From assembly GCA_018343915.1 (NCBI GenBank), contig JABRWF010000002.1, positions 2,976,001 through 3,040,000 of the forward strand: a DNA stretch of 64,000 nucleotides, read 5' to 3'. Shown here piece after piece: positions 46,241 to 56,770 of the stretch (its first letter is position 1; every line of letters starts with the position of its first letter). Origin of the DNA: Agroathelia rolfsii. Lineage: Eukaryota > Basidiomycota > Agaricomycetes > Amylocorticiales > Amylocorticiaceae. The notes under the pieces are model-generated. The model searched no databases, had not been told where the DNA came from, and saw only the letters and a list, made by a program, of their open reading frames with translations. The translations under genes and the position numbers were made by a program.

Positions 46241-46877
46241 TCAACGTCTGAACCACCATACAACGATGAAAAACCAAAAGACAAGAACGAGAAAGATAAT
46301 ATACCAGAGCCAACGACAACCTTGCCGTTCGGCCATGTTGTTCATCCTGCGGAACGTCCCCGATAGTATACCCGACGTTTCCGAAAATGCATCGTTCTAT
46401 TATACATGGAGGAGAAATGCACAACTTCAGCACACAATGAAGCCATGGTTAAACAAAACAACAGACCATTTGACTGAGCTGTATAGTCGACTCTTTCACT
46501 TCGTTTCCAATGCCTATTGTAAGCTATTACCGAATAAGAAAAAAATGTCAACATAATCCACATTGGACATAAACGCACAGGAAGCGGGGAGACGAAGACG
46601 GAGCGACTTACTCACATCCTTCAAAAGCTTGACTTTCGCCGAGAGTCCCTCCAGTGCTTCATCATTCTGTTCCTCAAGGTTATCCGCCAACCTCTGACCA
46701 GCAGACGTTTGGTAAGGCGAGTCACGCCCTGAGACAGGTAAGAGGCTACTGCGGTCTCTCAAAGTGTTTGTTGCTCTTAGTCTAGTAATTGTTGTATGTC
46801 GGTTGGGTTACGAGGATGATACGAGTTGGTTTCAAACAAAAGAGAATATAGTTCACAAAGACAGACCGTTGGGCCAT
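46241..46877 (-). CDS. BET1: BET1-type v-SNARE (ER-Golgi transport)
   Basis: Exons 46877-46867, 46781-46616, 46523-46467 and 46396-46241 give 129 codons plus stop, the usual Bet1 length. The SNARE motif reads EEQNDEALEGLSAKVKLLKD, then TIGIGNEVKESTIQLSQMND and AFSETSGILSGTFRRMNNMA. A C-terminal membrane anchor follows (WYIIFLVLVFWFFIVVWWF) before the final Arg-Arg. Bet1 works with Bos1, Sec22 and Sed5 in ER-to-Golgi vesicle fusion. The first coding exon has only 11 nt (Met-Ala-Gln plus two bases), so automatic annotation could easily miss the start. Confidence 0.9.
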
Positions 46878-47352
46878 TTTTTTTTTCTCTTTCTAGCACA
46901 GTAGGGGAGAGACTAATAAAGTGGGTGTTGGTTTGTGACAATTATGATGACATGGCAATACGTGTGCAAACCTCAAAGGGTAGTGGGGACTTGACGCGCG
47001 CGGAGGCCATCGGCCCACTCAGTGGCATTCGACTCGAGCTGCCAGACTGACCCATCCTTACTTAGATGTGAATACCTGCACCAGTCACTGCAACACGTTC
47101 CAACAACAATCTGATACCAGATCAAGATACTATAGGGAGAAAATGCGGACTGTATATAGAATACATGGGAATGTGCAAGCGAGTGGCTGGAGTACACCGA
47201 ATCTTTTTATAAGGCGTACTCAGTTGTATAGTGGCGTAGCCGAAGTGTAGGATAATAGGAGAGAAAGAGCGTCCGTGTCGTGATAAAGAAGAAAGGAAAG
47301 AGAGAGGTGGTACAATACAAGAATGGCGCAGTCTGGTAATGCGATAAACACA
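46878..47352. other. Intergenic region BET1 - UPF0658-like gene
   Basis: 475 bp holding the BET1 promoter and the 3' flank of the next minus-strand gene. No further gene is recognised. Confidence 0.4.
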
Positions 47353-48993
47353 TTACTCAATGCTCATGCGGTTTGGATGTGCGCCGAGCGGGCCATTGAA
47401 GTTGTTAAGACCGTTACCCTTGCTCTTGCCCCTGTTGTGACGGGCAGCCTCGTTTCCTTTGGCAACTATGAAACGTGAGTCAGCACTGGTGTAAATGCAA
47501 ATATCTAGAGTGTGTACTCACGTTGTGTCTTCAGACCACGACCAAAGGCCTGCAAAACCATAAACGAAAAAACGAAAGTGGTAATTAAAAGTATAATGGC
47601 AATAACAGCTAAAGATGGACAAAGTCAACATAGTAGATGATGGAAGAGGGAAAGTCTTACAAAAAAGGGAGAGTGTTTGATAGACTTGAGCGTACTCCTT
47701 TGTATGAGACAGAAGCTTGATCAACTGAAGTAGTGTTAGCCCCCCCTGAATTATAAATATTTCTTACGAAATCAAACCTTGTATAGGAAATAAACAAGCG
47801 CGCCTGTACACCCGGTCATGAATGTTATCATCATCCATTTGTTCTCATGCTTGGCACCCAAATGTCCCTCGACGAGCAAAACTATTGACAGAGGTAACGC
47901 GGCAAAGGTGACATAGTATTCCCAGTCTTTGTCCTGGAGAACCAGGTAGATGAACTGAACGGAGAATCCAACCCAGAAAAAGACATCGAATTTGATGAGA
48001 CATTGGAAGATTTGGTAGTTTGCATACATCTTCTTAATTCTCCTATCCGCACCGAGGAATTTGTATGTCTTCCAGCCGAATTCGTTGTATATTTTCCAGC
48101 CGAGGCCCATGTAAATTAGCTGAGAAACACCAATGACGATGGGAACAATTCGCGTGAGGATATTGATTGGGATGCTCGAGATGCCGGTGGTAGAAGAAGG
48201 GAATGATTCGTTGATTTCAGATATTTCCACAATGCCATAGATGAGGATAAGAGCATTGAAGATACTATTGGTAAAAGTTAAATAGGGATGACGATTTATA
48301 GGAGTCGGAGAAATCACTCACGTCAATGATATGAACTGCAAAGTATTTCGGTTGTTGACGGCATCAACTGCAACGACGAACTGGAAGACGCTATCGACAA
48401 ACTGTTAAAGATGCGTAGACGAGATGGGATTGGTTCAACTTACTGGGCAAGGACAAAGATAGAGAGGTAGACAGGCATTCTCCCGGACAAAGACCCATCT
48501 GCTTCATGAAATCGCACGAGAATATCTGCTTCGATAGCCAAGTCTATGGTAGTCTCAACGAGAATGGTGAGAATGTATAAACGGCATGCTAGTGACTCAG
48601 GCAGGATCTATAGAATCATGAGATGGAAGGGTAGGGACAACAGTCTCGCAACCTGCGTACCTTTTCCCACAGACTTCGTTCGTCAGCAGGGAGGGAAGCC
48701 TTCGGTGGATATGAGTTATGAAGTTCAGCGTCACTGCCATCGTATGTTTTGTGCGTTTCGGACGTATGCTCAGAGGAGTATGACATCTTGGGTTTCGACA
48801 AATACGGTTGTGATTGCGGTAACCCGAGCGTTGACGAATCCATAGCGAATGTACCGTGACCCGAAGTCTTGCCGTAAGGAGTGGCGTACTGGTCAATGAG
48901 ATCGTCGTAGCCTTCTTTGTCGTCTTGGGAATACGGATTGGCAGCGATGTGGTGCGAGGAATCGTTTGGATAGTACTGCATACGCTCAGACAT
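47353..48993 (-). CDS. Multi-pass membrane protein, probable UPF0658 Golgi family
   Basis: Exons 48993-48661, 48607-48444, 48390-48322, 48264-47778, 47724-47661, 47608-47574, 47549-47522 and 47465-47353 give 430 codons plus stop. A soluble Ser/Tyr-rich N-terminus of about 120 residues precedes several hydrophobic helices. Recognisable pieces are ACRLYILTILVETTIDLAIE, VFQFVVAVDAVNNRNTLQFI, IPINILTRIVPIVIGVSQLI, a KFDVFFWVGFSVQFIYLVLQ segment, and the SLFSVIAIIL-LITTFAFGRG helix split between three exons. The C-terminus is basic and Asn/Gly-rich. The pattern resembles the fungal UPF0658 Golgi membrane family of fission yeast; function is unknown. An upstream in-frame start (near 49158) seems less likely than MSERMQYYP. 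Confidence 0.68.
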
Positions 48994-49628
48994 AGCACGG
49001 GCGGATTGTGGTGCGGAAGGGGCGCTTCGACCTGCGATATATGATATGGCGTATTTCTTGTGCAAAGGAGGGTGATAGGAGCCGTTGGAGGCGGGTGGAG
49101 AAGAGAGAGAACCAGTTGCTAGTTGACCGTGGGCGGTGTAACTTAGCAGTAGTCGCAAGACCCAGAACAGGTTCGCACTCCGCCGCTTGGGCGGACCATT
49201 TGTTATTTATTTATAATAAGGCGTTTCAACCCCCATAACCAGCACCCCCGATACACAGATCACACCCAAAACATTATCAACAATGTCACCGCCTATATCT
49301 TCATGGGAACCTGAAAAATGGCTGATTTGGTCGGATGTAACTAGATATGTATGCAGTACTTGTATTACTTTCTCATTCATCCCTTCTCCCACTTACTGCC
49401 CGTGGATGTTTCCGAACAGTAAAACGTAGGCATAAATTTCGTCATATATTAACACTATATTCAAAATACTATGTACGTAAGAGCGCATCCTCAAGGGGAT
49501 ATAGGCCCGGTTTGTAAAAAGCTGTTCGCTCTTTGGATTATGCGGCCAAGGAAATAATACGTCGTGAGTCCAGAAAAAAACACGTTCCAGAATTCACAAG
49601 TCCCGGCATCCACGGGGACAAAGCCCCG
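48994..49628. other. Intergenic region UPF0658-like gene - SGF11
   Basis: 635 bp containing the membrane-protein promoter and the SGF11 3' flank. No gene or RNA is recognised. Confidence 0.4.
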
Positions 49629-51179
49629 TCATGAGCTGTCCGTTTCTGTAGACGAGCCCGTCTCTTCGCCTCCACCTTCCACATCTGTTCGAATGGTGTT
49701 AATGAGAAAAAAAGAAAAAGAAAAAGACATAGCAGTTAATCATACCGATCATATAATCTGGCTCGGGAACCCTGGGAGGAGGTGGTGGCAATGGCCGTGA
49801 CGGATTCACACTGGAAGGTTGCCATCCATGCGTTAACCGTCCATAACCACTATCCAATGATTGGTTGTCTTTGCCTTCGTTGATCTGGCCACGTTCTTTG
49901 CTGGGAACGCTAGGGCTTCGCTGATACGAAAGTGTTGAGGTGGGAGAAGAAGAACGTGAGCGAGAGCCCGAGGAATGGGACTGTGGAACTAAGGAGGCAG
50001 TGGAGTTGTCGCGCAATTTCGATGGCACGCGAGCCTTGGAACCTGCAGCGCCATTGACCAAGCCCTACTATCGAGTGAGCAAATGGACAATACAGGGAGC
50101 AGTCAAAGAGAACTAACACCATTGGCCTTTGTCTTATTGAGAGACCCTAGTAAGGTTATTTAAGTATCTCTTTGTATTTTTAGGAGTACATGTTGGCTTA
50201 CCAAGAGGTCTGCCCTTTTTTGGTTTCTTGTTCGGAGACGCCGAGCTGCTATCGGCCTAATAGCAGGTCAATGGCTGGCCTTTTCACACTATGCAGAGAT
50301 GATTACCCTTACGGTCTTTCGCTTAAGGTCACTTTCATCTGTTATGGTAGGTGTTTAGTACGAGCAAGTGTCAGCCAGACAGCAGTCAACCGAATTCACC
50401 TGATAATTTGATCTTCGCTTTTCCTTTGCTCTTCATCTTGGGAGCCTCGTCTTCAGAACCATCTTCATCAGTTGCCACATAGGGGGAACCAGACCTTCTG
50501 GTCTCCGAATTTTGCCTGATGAAGAGTTAGCAATGTCTGGTTGGATAAACACGACAACTAGATGGGAAATTGCCTGGATAACCCTCCCGGTGTGCGAGAT
50601 GCATTAGCCCTTCGTCCAGTCAATCCTCTGCAAGAGCTTAAGTGAGGCGCGAATCGGTTTGAAGCAATCTGTGCATCACTGAGGGCAAGGTAGAGTAGCT
50701 CTGCAAGAGTAACGCGCATACCGATTTCCCACAGTTGGTACAATCAAAGTAAATGTTCCCGTTTGTACTATTCTGGGTGTCTTGACTCGCTGTCCCGTCG
50801 AATGATGTCGTGACGGTTGATGAATTCAGAGTGTTCGATTCGGGTGCAACTGGTTTAGTAACGTGCACTACTTTCGGTCAACAAGACAACAAACATAGAC
50901 AGGTGATTTCAGCCAGACCTAGGCCACATCTACAAGAGGTCAAGGGTTTGCAAAGACATAAACTAAGATGCATTACTTTGTCTTACAGATATCACAAACG
51001 ACGCGGCTGCGTTTAACCTGTCGATGTGACTGTAATGCAATGTCCATGATGAGGTCGTCAAATACAGCCGACAATAGCTTAGACGCCTGGACTGGAGTAG
51101 TTAACCAGGAAATCCAGGTCAAGAACGTTATAAAATGTACCAATTCGTCAGCGATCTTATCTTTATCACCTTCATTCAT
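49629..51179 (-). CDS. SGF11: SAGA-associated factor SGF11
   Basis: Ten exons (51179-51141, 51086-50987, 50870-50722, 50668-50583, 50515-50400, 50338-50313, 50256-50202, 50146-50118, 50064-49746, 49684-49629) give 324 codons plus stop. The N-terminal helix ASKLLSAVFDDLIMDIALQS assembles with the SAGA deubiquitinase module. The diagnostic zinc finger is YFDCTNCGKS-IASNRFAPHLSSCRGLTGRR (C2HC), split by an intron. It activates Ubp8 to remove ubiquitin from histone H2B. Yeast Sgf11 has only 99 residues; here a long basic and Ser/Pro-rich tail (KMKSKGKAKIK, NKKPKKGRPLG, PPPPPRVPEPDY) is added over six small exons, including one of 26 nt. The donor after 50118 (GGT|GTTAGT) is weak but is the one that keeps frame. 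Confidence 0.85.
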
Positions 51180-51465
51180 TGAGAAAATTGTACTGTAGTT
51201 GATTACTAGGTAAGTGTGTGTAGGGTCTTTGATGTACTGAAGCCAAGACACAAGAAACCACTGGCAAGAAACAGGTTTGCTGAGCAACCAAACATTGCAA
51301 TACGATTTGATTCCGGAGATGATCATGCTTCCGACACAATACCAGATTGATAAGCCACAAACATAATAAAAAAGAAAATAGAGATAGAGACGGGGCCGCT
51401 ACCGTAATCGTTTCTTTTCACAAAATGAAAGGAGTAAGTATGTTCTTGGAATGGCATGCAAAAAG

Positions 51466-51570
51466 TGACCTGACCCAGGTTCGAACTGAGGACCGCCTGT
51501 GCACCACGTGTCCATCCATTGGATGAGCCACATGTTAGACAGAAGTGATAACCAACTACACCATCAGGCC
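51466..51570 (-). tRNA. tRNA-Val (anticodon AAC) with 31-nt intron
   Basis: Minus strand. The 7-bp acceptor stem pairs GGCCTGA (51570-51564) with TCAGGTC (51473-51467), with discriminator A at 51466. The D-arm contains GTTGGTTAT. The anticodon stem TCTGT/ACAGG encloses CTAACA-C, giving anticodon AAC at 51536-51534. The intron occupies 51532-51502, just after position 37. The T-arm is CTCAG-TTCGAAC-CTGGG. A T-run follows the 3' end at 51464-51460, as expected for Pol III termination. Mature length is 74 nt. The 5-bp anticodon stem includes wobble pairs. Confidence 0.93.
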
Positions 51571-51820
51571 GTTGAATATAGAATTCAAAGGTAATTATAT
51601 AAAGCATCACTAATTGAGTGTTTAATGAAAAAACGCGGTCACAAGACACGCACGGTTGCCCGCCACTCACAATCTCCTTACGTAAGACAACCACCATTTG
51701 TTTCCGGTGTTCCAGCGAAACTCAAACTGATTATTGTCACGGTGTGTAGCATCATTCAACCCCTTCCCTCTCGGCTCCCTACAGGAATCTTTCCAGTACA
51801 GGACAAGCGTCGACGTCACC

Positions 51821-54800
51821 ATGTCGATTGCTGACATAGGTCGCTACGATGTCTCTGACAAAATGCAAGCTCTCAAGGATCAACTCGCCGCAAAGGGTGC
51901 GTAGCAATCTGCCAACGATGTCTCGCTTTCATTATTAATTTATTTTCACCTTTCAGATACCCAATGTGCGTCCTTGGAGACACAGCTTATGAGGCAACAA
52001 ACAGAAACAGAAGAACTTAGGAAAATGTGTGACGAAACCTTGCTAAAGGTATGTTTCCCGGTAATTCATAACAATTCGTGCAAGGTCTAAACACACGTAT
52101 AGTTGCAACAAGAGACACAACAGGTTCTTCTTCTCGAAGGCGATCTCGAGCGCTGTAACAAAGACCTCTCGAAAGAGAAGGTAAACTTACAAAACGTCAC
52201 CATCACGCTTGCCGCCACCGAAGAGAAGTGGAAAACTGAGGCGTCGAGCGTTCGCGAACTTCAATCGAGTCTCGAAGCACTTGCCAGTAGATCCGAGAAC
52301 ATTTCCTCTAACGAGGCCAACCTAATTCGTGTTAAATCTACCCTCGAGAATAGGATACGTGCAATGGAGGCCGAGATACGCGATCTGAACTCTTCGCTCC
52401 CACTCAACAAATCCACCCGTCCACCCCCTCAGCGCTCTTCGTCGCCTGCTCCAATCTCATTCGAGGTTGATTCTCTGAAACAAGAGGTTGAAGAGGTGCG
52501 CTTGTCAATCAAGAAGAAAGACGAGGAGCTCCAGTCCATGTCCCAGAAGTTTTCACTCCTCCAGACAAGGCTTCTTCAGACAGAGAACGAGATGATTGCG
52601 TACGAAAAGACCTCCAAAGAGCAGATAGAGCAGCTACAACAGGCGCTGGAAGCTTGTCAGGATGAGCTCGAGTTTGCGAAAAACGACAACGCTGTCGAAC
52701 GAGAGGAGGAGCTCTTGAAGCGTACCGAAGAAGATGCAGCAAAAATAGCCGCGTTGGAATCCTTACTCAGACAGAGCGACAACGTTCAGGAAACCAAGCA
52801 TATCCTGGAACAAACTCGGCAACGCTTGGAGACGCAGCGAAGAAGATCGGATGAGCTGGAATCGCAAAATGACGAGCTTACCACGGAGAAAGAAGAGGCT
52901 CTCAGAGCTTTAGACGATGTACGCCGGCAGTTAGTCACTCAGTCCCAGGAGTCTGAGGCGAGGGAAAGGTATATTTATTTTTGTGCATTCTTGAACGGCC
53001 TAGCATTCAATACATCTCCAGGTTGTTGACGGAGAAGCTTATAGCCGCACAATCCAACTCTGCTCCATCAGATGATCAGGTCTCTCATGTGGATCGCCTC
53101 CTGGTCGCTATTGATCGATTGCGTGGCGAACGTAACAGGCTTGCCCAAGACTTGGAGTTCGTTACCGCTGAATCACGATTCACCATTAGTGCGATGGAAA
53201 GGCAGTTGGCGGAGGCGGGGGCTCATGATGAGACACCTCCCTTACGTGCTCGCATCAAATATCTCGCTCTAGCTTCGACAGCCACTGCCGTTGCACTAAG
53301 CCATCTTCAGTCTTCGAACGAAGCTCTTGAGGCAACGCTGCTGGAACGAGAATCAGAACTCCACGACGTACGGTCCAAGCTTGACACACTCAATGCAGCG
53401 TATATCGAGAAGGATAGCCTCTTATCATCTAGTCACAGTGCCATGAATTCTGCTGCTCAACAGCGCGAAGACATGGTCAGCCAGCTCACTCAGCTTATGA
53501 ATCAACAAACTGAGACCTCCGAAGAGCTTCGAACTACCAGACGTGACCATGAGCTTGTTTTGGAAGAGCTGCAACACAAAGTCGTCGAACTCACGCGATT
53601 ACTGGAGTCGGTTGAATCTCAGCGGGATTCACTCAATCTCGAACTCTTGAACCTTCGAAAGGAGCTTGCCGCCGCTCAGGAGGAAAACAAGGCTGCTGAA
53701 GCCCGCTACTCGACGCTCCAGCAGACCAAGCTGGCTTCATTATCCGCCAACGATGCCACTCGCGTCCTTCGTGAACAAATTGAGGAGCTTGAGGATCGTG
53801 TGATGAGACGAACAGAACAGATTGGTGTTCACCAGCACGATATTCGCCGTCTCGAGACCAACATGAGACTTAACGAGGAGCGCATCGAGGAGATGATGGC
53901 CGAGATAGAAACTCTGACCGCCGAGAAACAAGCTATGGTCGAAGATTGTGCTGACGCTCGTGAAGCTCGTGATGATGCTGTCAGGCGACGTGAGGAAGTA
54001 GAACTCGAACTCGAGAACCTCGAAGCAAGGATAGCGGAGCTCAAGGAAAACGCTTCGAGAGAGGTAGAAACTTTGCAACAGCAAATTCACGAGCTGGAGT
54101 ACACCACGTCGGATGAGATTGCTGCATTGACCGCTGCTGCTGAAGAGTCTTCCGCGCATCAAGAGGCGCAGTCGAGAGCAATTGACGAGCAGAGGTCATC
54201 CTTCTCGGATCAGATGGCTGAGATGGAGCAACACATTGCCGACGTTAGTGCACAACTGCAGACAGCGCAGCAACAAGTAGTTGAGAGAGATCTTGCTCTG
54301 GAGCAGCAGAACTCTCAATATGCAGCTTTGGCCCAGGCTCTCTCCACTTCTCAGCATGACCTACATCATGTCACTGTTGCATTAGCTCTGAGCCAACAGG
54401 GTTCACAAGCTATCGGCCAACTTCTGCAGATCTTGAAGCAAGAGCAAGGGTCACTAACTGACCAATTGGCCGAAGCTCGTGGTCTTCTAGACGCAAAGGC
54501 AGAAGAGCTTCACGCCCTTCAGGCTTCCAATGAAGAGGAGATCCAGCGCCTACAGTCCAAGGTAGAAGAGACCGTACGGGATTTGGACGCAGCAAGGGAC
54601 ACGCTTGCGAACGCCGAAGCTTCTGATGTGCATGCCCGAGAAGCGAACTCGAAGAGGGTCGAGGAGCTTGAGGAGCAGATCAGCGCGTCAACTACTACCA
54701 TCTCCGAAATCCGCGATAAATACGACGAGGTGGTTACTTCTCGTGAACGTCTCGAGAAAGAGGTGGAAGATATCCGTGGCGCTCTGGATCAAGCCAAAGT

Positions 54801-56478
54801 TGAGGCGGAAGAGGCGGTTAAGTCTCTGAAAAATGCGGAAGATCGTTGCTCTCAACTTGAAGAACAAGTAGCGAAGGTCCAAGAGGACGCAGAAGCCCGT
54901 CTGGAGGACTCGTCTCGTAAATTACTCGAAATGGATCGCCATCACGAAACCGAACTTGAAGAATTACGATCCAGACATGCCAAATCACTAGGCGAGTTAG
55001 AGGCACAGATTGAGTTTTCAGCATCCGAAATCGAGCGCCTCAACTCTGAGATACACTCTGTGGACGAGAACGGTGTAGAAGAAATGGCTTCACTTCGATC
55101 CGCGTTGGATGCGCAAACCGAGCGTTGTCGCAAAGCTGAGGCGTCCGAAGTCGAGCTTAACAAGCAGCTCACGGATGCTCGTGAGCACAACGCTCGAATC
55201 GAACACGATTTGCAGGCTTTGCAAGTGGAGAACGATGAAATCCAGAAATCGATGACTTCTCTGACGGCCGAAAGTCAGAAGTCGTTATCGACAGTTCGTC
55301 ACCTGGAAAAACAGGCAGCTACTTAGTAAGTCACGGTCATAATGACATAATGTCCTACTTTTGCTAACGCTGCTTCAGCGAGGAGACTATTTCAACTCTC
55401 AAGGCCAATCTCGAGGAAGTCAACGCGTCTCTCACCGAGACTCAGAAAGCGAGTCAAGTTACAGAGGTTAATTTTGCTCTACAAGCCCAGGACCTTGCTT
55501 CTGTTCGACGAGAATTAGTTGCTTTGCGAGAGAAGCCAAACCTAGAAGAAGTTGTTGCTGAGCTGCGGGAGAAGAATCAGGAAATGGACGAGCTCCTTCG
55601 TCAGAAATCTACGGAAATTGAAGAGAATGATGATAGGTTCATTGAGTGCGTACCTTATTTTGTGTGATCTTTCGCTGGCTGAGCCTATGTTCGTTCTCAG
55701 GTTACTCAAGGAAAAGAAGAAGCTGCTCGCGAAGATTGATGTGCTGACCCGGAAGGTCCAGAGTCTTCAGAAGAAGTTGCAGGAACAACCCTTAGCACCA
55801 GAATCCAGCCATACATCCTTGTCTGCTCCCAAGTCATCCAGTCCCAATTTTACGTCGGAGCCGCCGGTGCCCTCAACGTCAAAAACGACCGTAACTACAT
55901 ATACCTCATCTACGAAGGCAGCATCATCTTCCGGTTCTACAACTCATGTACCAAGTGCTGTAGTATCTGAGCCTATCCTCTCGCGCGCTTCCCCTCCTCG
56001 ACCTCTAATTTCGGACAAGCCGGCACCATCCACTTCAGCTCTGCGTGGCAAGTCACCAGAAAACCCGGTCGAGAAACCTTCATTTGCAGATCCGAATACT
56101 CAACCGCCTGAAGGGTCACCTTCGACAGGCAAGAAACGTCGATTACCAGATGACTTTGACCAAGTTGTTGTCCCTGTTCAGACCTTTACTGCTGACAGCC
56201 TACCCACTTCTGGCATCGAAAATCACGCACCTCGCATCCGAAGAAATACGCATGGGCCACAATTAGGGTTTACTCCGGTACGCCACACGACCAGTCGGTC
56301 TACAACAAAACCGACATCTCCTGCGCGTCGTCCACTAGCGTCGGCGGCGCCTGCCCCATCGCATCCGAATGCTGCTGCTCAGACGAGTAGCACAACAGAA
56401 GCAGGGCCCAAAAAGCGTACTTGGCTTGGGAAAATACGTGGTGCCGCTGCTCCTCCAACGACTAATAACAAACCATAG
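51821..56478 (+). CDS. Large coiled-coil protein of unknown function
   Basis: Exons 51821-51896, 51957-52048, 52103-52968, 53022-55325, 55379-55645 and 55701-56478 give 1460 codons plus stop. From about residue 15 to 1240 the sequence is almost continuous heptad-like coiled coil rich in Glu, Gln, Leu, Arg and Lys. It is broken by a Pro/Ser patch near residue 155 and a short hydrophobic LALASTATAVALSHL helix near 410. The last 220 residues are disordered and rich in Ser, Thr and Pro, with a KKRRLPDDFD basic patch, possible SP/TP phosphosites and a GKIRGAAAPP tail. Myosin-tail, SMC or spindle/kinetochore scaffold similarity would be expected from any coiled coil, so I assign no function. The combined exon length is a multiple of three, which supports the model. 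Confidence 0.82.
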
Positions 56479-56770
56479 AATCCCGGCGCGCAGTTTATTA
56501 CTGTGCATCTAGTTGATACCTTAGTTTGCCTTGCTTTTGATCATTCAGGCTTCCTCATGCTATGAGTCATCTGTAATATTAGCTTTAGTTTACTCATGTA
56601 ACACATCATTCTTTTTGTTTTCTGACGTACTATACATTACCGAAGTTCCCCATGATCTAGCTGGGTTGAACTTTGAACAACGCAGTTTACTCTTGTTTCC
56701 GAACGTTTTCTACGAATCCAACTGTCACGACTTCTATTCATGCAACTACCTTCAAATTTGTCGATGTAGC

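Noticed and set aside
51323..51697. 124-codon minus-strand open frame overlapping the tRNA
   Set aside because: It runs through the whole tRNA gene and has no homology; chance frame.
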